Shown here: positions 1-6,232 of the stretch, in pieces
Numbering within the stretch: position 1 is the first letter of the stretch
How the letters are laid out: each line of letters starts with the position of its first letter
Origin: Actinobacteria bacterium UBA2184
Lineage (GTDB): Bacteria > Actinomycetota > Coriobacteriia > Anaerosomatales > Anaerosomataceae
NCBI GenBank assembly: GCA_002328745.1
Contig: DCVQ01000038.1
Coordinates: 15,411 to 26,394, forward strand
Direction of reading: 5' to 3'
DNA length: 10,984 nucleotides
Made by a program: the position numbers and the translations under genes
Notes under the pieces: generated by a model
What the model saw: the letters and a program-made list of their open reading frames with translations, nothing else
Told to the model about the DNA's origin: nothing
Databases searched by the model: none

Positions 1-1222
1 CGGTCGAGCCCGCCTCGGCCACCACGTCGATGGCCGCGGCCTTGAGTTCGGTGAGCAGCACGTCGAAGTGCCCGGCGTGCGCGCGCAAGTCCTCGCGCAG
101 GAGCGCCCGATCGGAGAGGTGCGGGCTCGTCGCAACAACCTCGCAGCCGAATCCGCGCTCGAGATGGGCGGCGAGCGATGGCAGGAGCGCGGGCGGAGCG
201 GTGGTCGCGAAGAACACCCGGGCGCCGGTCACATCGCCGAGCGGTCTGGGGCGGAACGTCGTGACCACCACCGGGACGTCCTGACGATGCTCCCGGATGG
301 CCGCCACCAGCTCCGCGACCGCTCCCGGTGAGGCGATCGGCTCCTCGGCACCGGTGATGACGACGCCGTCGGCCACGCCCAGCCGGTAGGGCCCGAGATA
401 GTCGCGGACGTACGGCACGCCCTGCCCCGCGCCGACCACGAGCAGCGTGGCGTCTGCCGACACCGGCGGCACGGCCGCGCCCGACCCCTCGAGCACGACG
501 ATCTCCTTGCCGAGCGAATCGGCGAGCACAGCGCCCTCGGGCACGTTGCTGAAGAACACCTGGCCCGCGAGGCCTCCCCCGCAGCGCCGGCAGCCCACCG
601 TGGTCACGCGGCTCATCACCGCGTCCTCGTAGTTGTCCGATGCGGCATGCACGCCCCGGCGCGCGAGCGCAAGGAGGTCGTCGGTGGTGAGCGCCACCTC
701 GTCGCCCCGGATCAGCTCGGGCTCGGCCGGGCCGCCGCGGCCCATCGCCACGACGACGATGTCCCTGCCGTTCTCCTTGAGGTGACGCGCGATGTACGCC
801 GACACGGCGGTCTTCCCCACGCGCTTGCCGGTGCCCACGATCGCCAGCGCGGGGGTGCGGGTGACGGCCTCGGCACGCGGCGGACGCAGCACGAAGTCGG
901 CGCCGCGATACTCAGCGCCCGCGCCGAGCGCGATGCTCGCGAGCGCGAAGCGGTCGGCGGCCGTGAGCACGGGCTCGTCCGACAGGTCGATGACGACCTC
1001 GGGCGAGAAGCGCGCGAGCGCTTCACGGAGCGCGGCGCCACGATCGGCGGCCTGCACGACCGGCACGCCGTAGACCTCGGCGGTCGCGGCGGAGTCGACC
1101 TTCTCGGTGCCGCCGACGAACGCCGCCCCCTGCAACTGGTACTCCTGCCCGAGGCGATCGAGCGCGTAGCGCACCACCGGGGGGTAGTGCTCACCGTCGA
1201 TGAGCGCGATCGCGTTCCTCAC
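1..1222 (-). CDS. cpgS: Cyclic 2,3-diphosphoglycerate synthetase, 3' end cut off by the window
   Basis: I translated this frame by hand. It is open from a GTG at 1222 to the window edge (407 codons, no stop), so the C-terminus is missing. The family phosphorylates 2,3-diphosphoglycerate with ATP and closes it to cyclic 2,3-diphosphoglycerate, a cytoplasmic compatible solute known from hyperthermophilic methanogens. The N-terminus reads ALIDGEHYPPVVRYALDRLG (residues 5-24), typical of the family. A P-loop, GTGKRVGKT, lies at about 130-138. A Cys pair (CRRC, 211-214) and EGSGAAVPP (about 245-253) follow. I recall family members at roughly 450-460 residues, so about 50 are probably lost. The start is set by a 4-base GTGA overlap with the upstream phosphoesterase stop and by a purine-rich GGGGAGGG just before it, indicating translational coupling. 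A related P-loop family of other function cannot be excluded; the fit looks good over the whole visible length. Confidence 0.82.
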   Translation of the reverse strand, partial: MRNAIALIDGEHYPPVVRYALDRLGQEYQLQGAAFVGGTEKVDSAATAEVYGVPVVQAADRGAALREALARFSPEVVIDLSDEPVLTAADRFALASIALGAGAEYRGADFVLRPPRAEAVTRTPALAIVGTGKRVGKTAVSAYIARHLKENGRDIVVVAMGRGGPAEPELIRGDEVALTTDDLLALARRGVHAASDNYEDAVMSRVTTVGCRRCGGGLAGQVFFSNVPEGAVLADSLGKEIVVLEGSGAAVPPVSADATLLVVGAGQGVPYVRDYLGPYRLGVADGVVITGAEEPIASPGAVAELVAAIREHRQDVPVVVTTFRPRPLGDVTGARVFFATTAPPALLPSLAAHLERGFGCEVVATSPHLSDRALLREDLRAHAGHFDVLLTELKAAAIDVVAEAGST

Positions 1223-2019
1223 GCGCCCTCCCCCTCGCCGGGCTCTTCGCGCTGCCGCCACGTGCACTCGCGCTTGAGCTGCCGCTCGAAATCGGCGACC
1301 ACCTCCGGCTCATCGAAGGGGTGCTTGAGGATCACGCGCACGCGATCGCGGTGCAGCTCGATGATGTTGTAGCTCGCGCGCGTCATCCCGCGGAGCCGGT
1401 GCGTGCACGCCGTGCCCGCATTCGCGATCACCATCTCCTCGAGGCGCCACACGTGCGGCACGTGCTTGTGCCCGCACAGCACCATGTCGCAGCCGCTGCT
1501 GTTGAGCACCCGGAGCATGTCGCCAGCGTCGTAGACGATGTTGCGTTCCCGTCCCGTTCCGGGCACGGGGAGAAGGTGATGGTGCAGCGCCACCATCTTG
1601 AACTCGTCGGGATCCGAGAAGCGCTCCTCGATCCACCGATAGCGCTCGCGCCCGACACGGCCACCATCCAGGTCCGGCTCCGACGAGTCGATGCCGAGGA
1701 CCCGCACGCCGCGGAACCGAAGCTCGCTGGAGCGCGCTCCGAACAGCTCCTCGAAGTGCACCTCGCCGACGTTACGGGCGTCATGGTTGCCCGGCAGGAC
1801 CATCACGTTCTCGACCTCCATGCGGCTGACCAGGCGCCGGGCGACCTTGAACTCCTGCCGGAATCCCATATCGGTGAGGTCCCCGGTGACGATCAGCGCG
1901 TCCGGGGCGAGCTCGTTGATCTCGTCGACCACGCGGGTGGCAAGGCTCGGGATGTGATACTGCGACCCGCAGTGCAGGTCCGAGATCTGCGCGATGACGA
2001 CCGGGCTTCCGCTGTCCAT
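1219..2019 (-). CDS. Calcineurin-like metallophosphoesterase (CpdA/Icc type)
   Basis: A 266-residue cytoplasmic protein with the complete two-metal phosphoesterase signature: DLH at 14-16, GDLTD at 46-50, GNHD at 77-80, HHH at 146-148 and GHKH at 183-186. This is the layout of class III cyclic-nucleotide phosphodiesterase-like enzymes, but the substrate cannot be read from the sequence. The frame stays open upstream to 2178, but the extension is Arg/Pro-rich and overlaps the preceding gene. I chose ATG at 2019 because GGAG sits 6 bases upstream; an ATG at 2031 is the alternative. The stop overlaps the GTG of the cyclic-diphosphoglycerate synthetase (GTGA), so the two are probably co-translated. 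The enzyme may therefore act on a phosphorylated metabolite linked to that pathway (inference). The tail after about residue 250 is acidic and Gly-rich, and its DNA supplies the next gene's ribosome binding site. Confidence 0.88.
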   Translation of the reverse strand: MDSGSPVVIAQISDLHCGSQYHIPSLATRVVDEINELAPDALIVTGDLTDMGFRQEFKVARRLVSRMEVENVMVLPGNHDARNVGEVHFEELFGARSSELRFRGVRVLGIDSSEPDLDGGRVGRERYRWIEERFSDPDEFKMVALHHHLLPVPGTGRERNIVYDAGDMLRVLNSSGCDMVLCGHKHVPHVWRLEEMVIANAGTACTHRLRGMTRASYNIIELHRDRVRVILKHPFDEPEVVADFERQLKRECTWRQREEPGEGEGA

Positions 2020-2025
2020 GAGCCG

Positions 2026-2029
2026 CTCC
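2026..2029 (-). promoter_or_regulatory. Ribosome binding site that decides the phosphoesterase start
   Basis: On the minus strand GGAG lies 6 bases before the ATG at 2019. The alternative ATG at 2031 overlaps this motif and has no comparable motif of its own, so the shorter protein is preferred. Confidence 0.5.
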
Positions 2030-2037
2030 ATCGTCGG

Positions 2038-2069
2038 GTGTGCGCCACCGGCCGGAACCGGAAGCACAC
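2038..2069 (-). other. Imperfect hairpin in the 62-base gap between the Wzy-like gene and the phosphoesterase
   Basis: GTGTGC (2038-2043) pairs with GCACAC (2064-2069), and CCGG (2048-2051) pairs with CCGG (2058-2061) around the loop CCGGAA, leaving internal unpaired bases. No T-run follows on the minus strand, so it is not a classical terminator. It could reduce read-through, mark a processing site, or modulate translation of the phosphoesterase, whose ribosome binding site lies 9 bases downstream. It could also be chance in GC-rich DNA. Confidence 0.35.
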
Positions 2070-2081
2070 GGGAGGGATGCC

Positions 2082-3491
2082 CTATTCTTTCCCCGAATCG
2101 GCTCCGCCGCTCGCGCATGCGGACCGTTCGGGCCGCAGGAGCGCACCGGCGGCCGAGAGGAGGCCGGCCCACAGCCATGCCACCTCCCAGTACAGGAAGA
2201 ACTGGAAGAGCGCGCCTGCGGCGATCGCGACGACCCCCGCGAGGAGCGCGGCGCGCACGGCCGGCTCGCCGGTACTGAGCCGCCGTGCGGTGACCAGCGT
2301 CGCCGCGATGAGGCCGAGCAGCGCGAGCGCTCCGGCGACCCCCGTCTCGGCGATGAAGGCGAGCGGCACCTGATGCGGGTGCGTGATCGTCGCCTCGGCG
2401 CCCGGCAGCCGGTAGTCGGGGTACGCCTCATCGAACGCCTCGAGGCCGGTGCCGAAGACCGGACGGTCGGCGATCATCGCAAGCGACGACCGGGCCATGC
2501 CGATGCGCGTCGCACCCGCGCTCTCCGGGCCCGCCTCGATGACCGACGCCGCCCGTCCGAGCAGCCGCTCCGGGCCGACAAGGGCCGCTCCGGCCACCAT
2601 CCCCACGAGCAGCGCGACGGCGACCGCAACACGGGCGCGACGTCCCCCCAGAAGCGCGAGCGTCACGAGGCCGACCGATGCGGCAAGCCATGCGGACCTC
2701 GAGTACGTCACGGCCACCGCCGCGAAGAGCAGCACCGCCGCGGCGATCGGCCACCACCGCCGCTTCGACCGAGCCGCGCTCGCCAGAACCGCCAGCGCGG
2801 CGATCGAGAGGTGCGCTCCGAGGAAGTTGGGGTCGAGGTAGAAGCCGGACGGGCGCACGGTCACGTCGGCGGCGTTGATGGAAGGCACGTGGATGCGGCC
2901 GATGCCGAGGTCCGGCGCCGCCCACTGCGCGAGAGCGAGCAGCGCGAGCGCCACCGAGACGGCCACGAAGACATCGAGGCTCGCACGGATCCTCCGCGGC
3001 GAACGCATCACGCGCGACACCAGTAGCCCTGCCGCGGCCAGCAGTGACATGCGCCCGAGGTACGCGATGCTCGCAGCGGGGTCCAGCGATGCGGGCAGCG
3101 ACCACAGGCCGGCGCCGAGCATGCCGAGCATCGCCCACTCGAGGGGCGTGAGGCGCCACGCGATCGGGTGGCCCGAGCGCACCGCATGCACGATGACCGC
3201 GATGAGAGCGCCCACGAGCACGACGAAGAACAGGTTGCCCCACATCGCGCTCGCCACCGCAAGGTCGCGCAGCCCGACCGCCCCGAAGAGCGCCGCGACC
3301 ACGACCGGCAGGCCGACGCCCGGCACGAACGCCGTCCCCGCGACCAGGAGGCTCGCCACGGCGAAGCGCGCCCACTCGGGCACCCCGGGCACCGGCAGGT
3401 ACGTCACCGCAGCCGCGAGGAGGCCGAGCGTGACCGCGACGGCGATCAGACCGCCCGTGGCACGGCGCGGCTCGCCGGACGCCACGCTCAC
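2082..3491 (-). CDS. O-antigen ligase / Wzy-type polymerase family membrane protein
   Basis: A 469-residue polytopic membrane protein with about a dozen hydrophobic segments. It carries landmarks of the Wzy_C/O-antigen ligase family: GFYLDPNFLGAHL (about 216-228), YSRSAWLA (263-270), a long loop at about 306-370, then HPHQVPLAFIAETGVAG (about 371-387). The last matches the family's His-containing loop, usually written HNxxL, with Gln replacing Asn here. Members polymerise or transfer undecaprenyl-linked glycans outside the membrane; the exact substrate is unknown. The GTG start at 3491 overlaps the thrB stop in a GTGA junction, so translation is likely coupled to thrB. No glycosyltransferase or flippase gene lies beside it, and it sits oddly at the end of a threonine gene pair. 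The general family call is firm; ligase versus polymerase is undecided. Confidence 0.85.
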   Translation of the reverse strand: MSVASGEPRRATGGLIAVAVTLGLLAAAVTYLPVPGVPEWARFAVASLLVAGTAFVPGVGLPVVVAALFGAVGLRDLAVASAMWGNLFFVVLVGALIAVIVHAVRSGHPIAWRLTPLEWAMLGMLGAGLWSLPASLDPAASIAYLGRMSLLAAAGLLVSRVMRSPRRIRASLDVFVAVSVALALLALAQWAAPDLGIGRIHVPSINAADVTVRPSGFYLDPNFLGAHLSIAALAVLASAARSKRRWWPIAAAVLLFAAVAVTYSRSAWLAASVGLVTLALLGGRRARVAVAVALLVGMVAGAALVGPERLLGRAASVIEAGPESAGATRIGMARSSLAMIADRPVFGTGLEAFDEAYPDYRLPGAEATITHPHQVPLAFIAETGVAGALALLGLIAATLVTARRLSTGEPAVRAALLAGVVAIAAGALFQFFLYWEVAWLWAGLLSAAGALLRPERSACASGGADSGKE

Positions 3492-4399
3492 AGCACCACC
3501 GCGCCGGTCCGGTCGACCTCGAGGGCGATCACGCGTCCCCTCCCGATCTCGGCGAGCGCCGGCCGCACCGCATCGGCGATCGAGCGCGCGCGATCGAGCG
3601 CGTGGACATCGTCGTCGCCCTGCACGAGCGACAGCATCGTCGGGCCCGCGCCGGAAAGGACCGCCGGCGCCGCGGCCACCGCCGCAAGCGCGCTCTTCAC
3701 CGCGTCGAAGTCCGGTACGAGCAGTGCGCGATACGATTCGTGGATGCGGTCGGACAGACCCGCGACGAGATAGTCGGGCTCGCCGAACGCGATGCCGAGC
3801 GCCACGAGCGCGGCCGCGCCCGCATTGGCCGCGGCGTCCGCGTGTGGGACTTCAGCCGGAAGCACCTGGCGCGCGAGCGCGGTCGACAGCGGCTGCTCCC
3901 CGATCACGACCACCGCGGCGAGTCCCCGCGCGGGATCGATGCGGGCGCAGGTGACGTTCGGCGGCGGCGCCGTCACGGTGAAGCCGCCGTAGAGCGCCGC
4001 GGCGACGTTGTCGGCGTGGCCTTCGATCTCGACGGCCAGCTCCAGGATGCGCGACCTGCCGAGCGGCCCGCCTGCGAGCGCGTCGGCGAGCACGAGCCCG
4101 CCCACGATCGCGGCTGCCGACGAGCCGAGCCCGCGACCTACCGGGATGCCGTTGTGGCACTCGATCTCGGCTCGGAGCTCCGGCCGACCGGCCTCGGCGA
4201 ACGCGCGCGCCATCGCCCGGGCGACCTCGTTGTCGGCGCCGGTCGCAAGCCCGCCGGCTCCCTCGCCGCCCACTTCGACCCGCCACTCGGGCGCAAGCTC
4301 GGCCTCGAACTCGTTGTGCAGCCCCAGCGCGAGGCCGAACGCGTCGTACCCGGGGCCGAGATTCGCCGCCGATGCCGGGACGCGCACCCGAACGCTCAT
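3488..4399 (-). CDS. thrB: Homoserine kinase
   Basis: A 303-residue GHMP-family kinase that phosphorylates L-homoserine with ATP to O-phospho-L-homoserine, the penultimate step of threonine synthesis, in the cytoplasm. The N-terminus has the ThrB signature PASAANLGPGYDAFGLAL (8-25). The ATP-binding loop PVGRGLGSSAAA lies at 86-97, followed by EGHADNVAAALYGGF (126-140) and the C-terminal GAGPTMLSL motif. Length matches the family (about 300). The frame extends upstream to 4453, but the added residues overlap hom and look spurious. ATG at 4399 begins 4 bases after the hom stop, with GGAGGAG inside the hom 3' end as ribosome binding site. thrC, a frequent partner, is not in this window. The stop overlaps the start of the Wzy-like gene. 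Confidence 0.95.
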   Translation of the reverse strand: MSVRVRVPASAANLGPGYDAFGLALGLHNEFEAELAPEWRVEVGGEGAGGLATGADNEVARAMARAFAEAGRPELRAEIECHNGIPVGRGLGSSAAAIVGGLVLADALAGGPLGRSRILELAVEIEGHADNVAAALYGGFTVTAPPPNVTCARIDPARGLAAVVVIGEQPLSTALARQVLPAEVPHADAAANAGAAALVALGIAFGEPDYLVAGLSDRIHESYRALLVPDFDAVKSALAAVAAAPAVLSGAGPTMLSLVQGDDDVHALDRARSIADAVRPALAEIGRGRVIALEVDRTGAVVL

Positions 4400-4403
4400 C
4401 GGG

Positions 4404-5690
4404 CTACAGCTCCTCCACGCGCAGCACGGTGCCGATGGCGTCGACCACCTCAAGCGCTTCGATCGCGGCGAGCGCCGCGCGCAGATTGCGCTCGGCCGCC
4501 CGGTGGGTGATCCACACGATCTCGGCTCCGCCGTCGTCCGAACGCTTCTGGATGACCGAGGCGATCGAAACGCCCTTGCCCGCGAAGATGCCCGCTACCG
4601 AGGCGAGCACGCCGGGCTGGTCGGAGACGTGCAGGCGGAGGTAGTACGCGCTCTCGAGATCGGCGATGTCGCACAGCGGCAGACTCTCGCTGCAGGTGCA
4701 GCCGACGAGCGCCTGGCAGCCGCGCTGAATGTGCCGCGCCGCCTCGATGACGTCGCCCACGACCGCCGAGGCAGCTGGCAGCGACCCGGCGCCTTCGCCG
4801 AAGAACATCGCCTCGCCCACCGAGTCGCCCACCACGTAGATGGCGTTGTAGACGCCGTTCACCTTGGCGAGCGGGTGCGTCGCCCGGATCATGCTGGGCT
4901 GCACGCGCACGTCGATGCCCGCGGGGGTGCGCCTCCCCACCGCCACGAGCTTGATCTCGTGGCCGGTCTCCCGCGCGTAGGCGATGTCGCCCGGCGTGAT
5001 CGAGCGAATGCCCTCGGCGGGCACGTCGGCGAACGTCACGCGGGAGTTGAACGCGATGGAAGCGAGGATGGCGATCTTCGCCGCAGCGTCGAGGCCGTCG
5101 ACGTCGGCCGTGGGGTCGGCCTCGGCAAAGCCGCGCGCCTGCGCCTCGGCAAGCGCGGTCTCGTAGTCGAGCCCGTCCTCGCTCATGCGCGTGAGCATGT
5201 AGTTGGTGGTGCCGTTCACGATGCCGTAGACGGCCTGGATCTCGTTGCTCACGAGGCTGTGCTTGAGCGGGCCGATGATCGGGATGCCCCCGCCGACCGC
5301 CGCCTCGAACAGGATGTCGACCCCGTGCGCCTCGGCCGCATCCATGACCTCACGGCCGTGCGTTGCCATCAGCGCCTTGTTCGCGGTGACGACCGCCTTT
5401 CCGGCCGCCAGGGAGTCCAGCACGACGTCGCGCGCAGCGCCGGTGCCGCCGATGAGCTCGATGACGATGTCGATCGACGGGTCGTTGATGATGTCGGCTG
5501 CATCGGTGGTGAACACGCCCTCGGCCAGGCCGAGGTCGCGCGCACGATCAGGGTTGCGGTCGGCGCAACGAACGAGCGCGAGGTCCACGCCGGCACGCGT
5601 CCGGAAATGCCCGCCGTGTCGCGCGAGTATGTCGATGACGCCGCTGCCGACGGTGCCGAGGCCGACGAGGCCGACGCTGATCGTCCGCAT
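4404..5690 (-). CDS. hom: Homoserine dehydrogenase with C-terminal ACT domain
   Basis: A 428-residue monofunctional enzyme that reduces aspartate semialdehyde to homoserine with NAD(P)H, the branch point to threonine and methionine. Visible parts are the Rossmann loop GLVGLGTVGSGV (7-18), TANKALMATHG (102-112), the substrate region AAVGGGIPIIGPLKHSL (130-146), NGTTNY (159-164) and AEADPTADVDGLDAAAKIAI (189-208), which contains the conserved catalytic acid/Lys region. An ACT domain begins near YLRLHVSDQPGVLASVAGIF (350-369), as in threonine-feedback-regulated enzymes. Length is typical. ATG at 5690 is preceded by GAAAGG about 8 bases upstream. A candidate -10 and a perfect hairpin occur in the 88-base leader. 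It probably starts a transcript with thrB and perhaps the three genes beyond. Confidence 0.96.
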   Translation of the reverse strand: MRTISVGLVGLGTVGSGVIDILARHGGHFRTRAGVDLALVRCADRNPDRARDLGLAEGVFTTDAADIINDPSIDIVIELIGGTGAARDVVLDSLAAGKAVVTANKALMATHGREVMDAAEAHGVDILFEAAVGGGIPIIGPLKHSLVSNEIQAVYGIVNGTTNYMLTRMSEDGLDYETALAEAQARGFAEADPTADVDGLDAAAKIAILASIAFNSRVTFADVPAEGIRSITPGDIAYARETGHEIKLVAVGRRTPAGIDVRVQPSMIRATHPLAKVNGVYNAIYVVGDSVGEAMFFGEGAGSLPAASAVVGDVIEAARHIQRGCQALVGCTCSESLPLCDIADLESAYYLRLHVSDQPGVLASVAGIFAGKGVSIASVIQKRSDDGGAEIVWITHRAAERNLRAALAAIEALEVVDAIGTVLRVEEL

Positions 5691-5723
5691 AAGGTGCGCC
5701 TTTCAAGCGGATACGTGGGTAGC

Positions 5724-5742
5724 CGCGGCGATCGTCGCCGCG
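5724..5742 (-). other. Perfect 8-bp hairpin in the hom leader
   Basis: CGCGGCGA (5724-5731) and TCGCCGCG (5735-5742) are exact reverse complements around the loop TCG. On the minus strand the element starts 5 bases after a candidate -10 (5748-5753) and ends 33 bases before the hom ATG. It could be an operator over the transcription start, a 5'-end stabilising stem-loop, or part of a terminator for the upstream YbaN gene. No T-run follows. Confidence 0.5.
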
Positions 5743-5747
5743 ACGAA

Positions 5748-5753
5748 AGTATA
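5748..5753 (-). promoter_or_regulatory. Candidate -10 box for hom
   Basis: TATACT on the minus strand matches the TATAAT consensus at 5 of 6 positions and stands out in GC-rich DNA. The -35 position with a 17-base spacer reads GGGGCA, a poor match. It would give a 5' leader of roughly 50 bases. Confidence 0.4.
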
Positions 5754-5762
5754 GCGCAGGGC

Positions 5763-5778
5763 GCGGGACATGCCCCGC
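5763..5778 (-). terminator. Short GC hairpin directly after the YbaN stop, weak terminator candidate
   Basis: GCGGG (5763-5767) pairs with CCCGC (5774-5778) around ACATGC, immediately after the YbaN-family stop codon. No U-tract follows, so at most it is a weak or Rho-assisted terminator, and it overlaps the possible hom -35 region. Confidence 0.25.
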
Positions 5779-6192
5779 TCACGCGGCCTCGCAGACGTCC
5801 TCCCGTGTGGGCACGCGGTACCCGATGTACCAATGCACGAGGATAGCCACCACGACGAGGAGGCCGGCATAGGCCACCGTCAGCGGGCCTACGCCCACGT
5901 GCGCGATGATGACCACCCACGACAGCTGTGACGTGACCCACATCGTGACGATCGCTGCGCGCTTGGCCTTGCGGGGTATCCCCTTGCCCGACAGGAAGTC
6001 GCGCACGTAGCAGCCGAGCCGCTCGTGATCGATGAGCCACCGGTACATGCGTTCCGAGGAGCGCACGAAACAAGCGGCCGCCAGCAGCAGGAACGGTGTG
6101 GTGGGGAGCATCGGCAGGAACACGCCGATGACGCCGAGCGCGAGCGCGACGATGCCGAGGACCATGCAGATGTAGCGGAGCGCGTGCTTCAT
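5779..6192 (-). CDS. YbaN/DUF454 family small inner-membrane protein
   Basis: A 137-residue membrane protein of unknown biochemical role. The first hydrophobic segment (about 7-27) leads into FLPMLPTTPFLLLAAACFVR (25-44), the hallmark of the YbaN/DUF454 family, followed by SSERMYRWLIDHERLG and a basic loop around GIPRKAKRAA. Two more hydrophobic segments follow (about 83-97 and 102-120), the second containing a His-Trp pair near its end. Length agrees with the family (about 120-140). ATG at 6192 is preceded by AGGGT. It lies 40 bases after the LppM-like lipoprotein gene in the same direction, so co-transcription is plausible. Function cannot be inferred from context; the family is often found near unrelated housekeeping genes. 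Confidence 0.85.
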   Translation of the reverse strand: MKHALRYICMVLGIVALALGVIGVFLPMLPTTPFLLLAAACFVRSSERMYRWLIDHERLGCYVRDFLSGKGIPRKAKRAAIVTMWVTSQLSWVVIIAHVGVGPLTVAYAGLLVVVAILVHWYIGYRVPTREDVCEAA

Positions 6193-6232
6193 GCAGCGCT
6201 ACCCTGCAAGCGCGATACCATCGGTCACCCCG

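Noticed and set aside
2082..2178. N-terminal extension of the phosphoesterase into the Wzy-like gene
   Set aside because: The added residues are Arg/Pro-rich, overlap the conserved-frame 3' end of the upstream gene, and are unnecessary because a start with a ribosome binding site exists at 2019.
1321..2373. Long plus-strand open frame of 350 codons
   Set aside because: It lies antisense to the phosphoesterase and Wzy-like gene, is Arg/His/Asp-rich with no recognisable domain, and reflects third-position GC bias of the opposite strand.
5691..5778. Riboswitch or Thr attenuator before hom
   Set aside because: The 88-base leader is too short for known large riboswitches, has no leader peptide rich in Thr or Ile codons, and shows only one small hairpin without a T-run.
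4008..5846. Plus-strand open frame of 612 codons across hom
   Set aside because: The opposite strand encodes complete hom and part of thrB with all family motifs. The translation is low-complexity charged sequence typical of antisense frames in GC-rich DNA.
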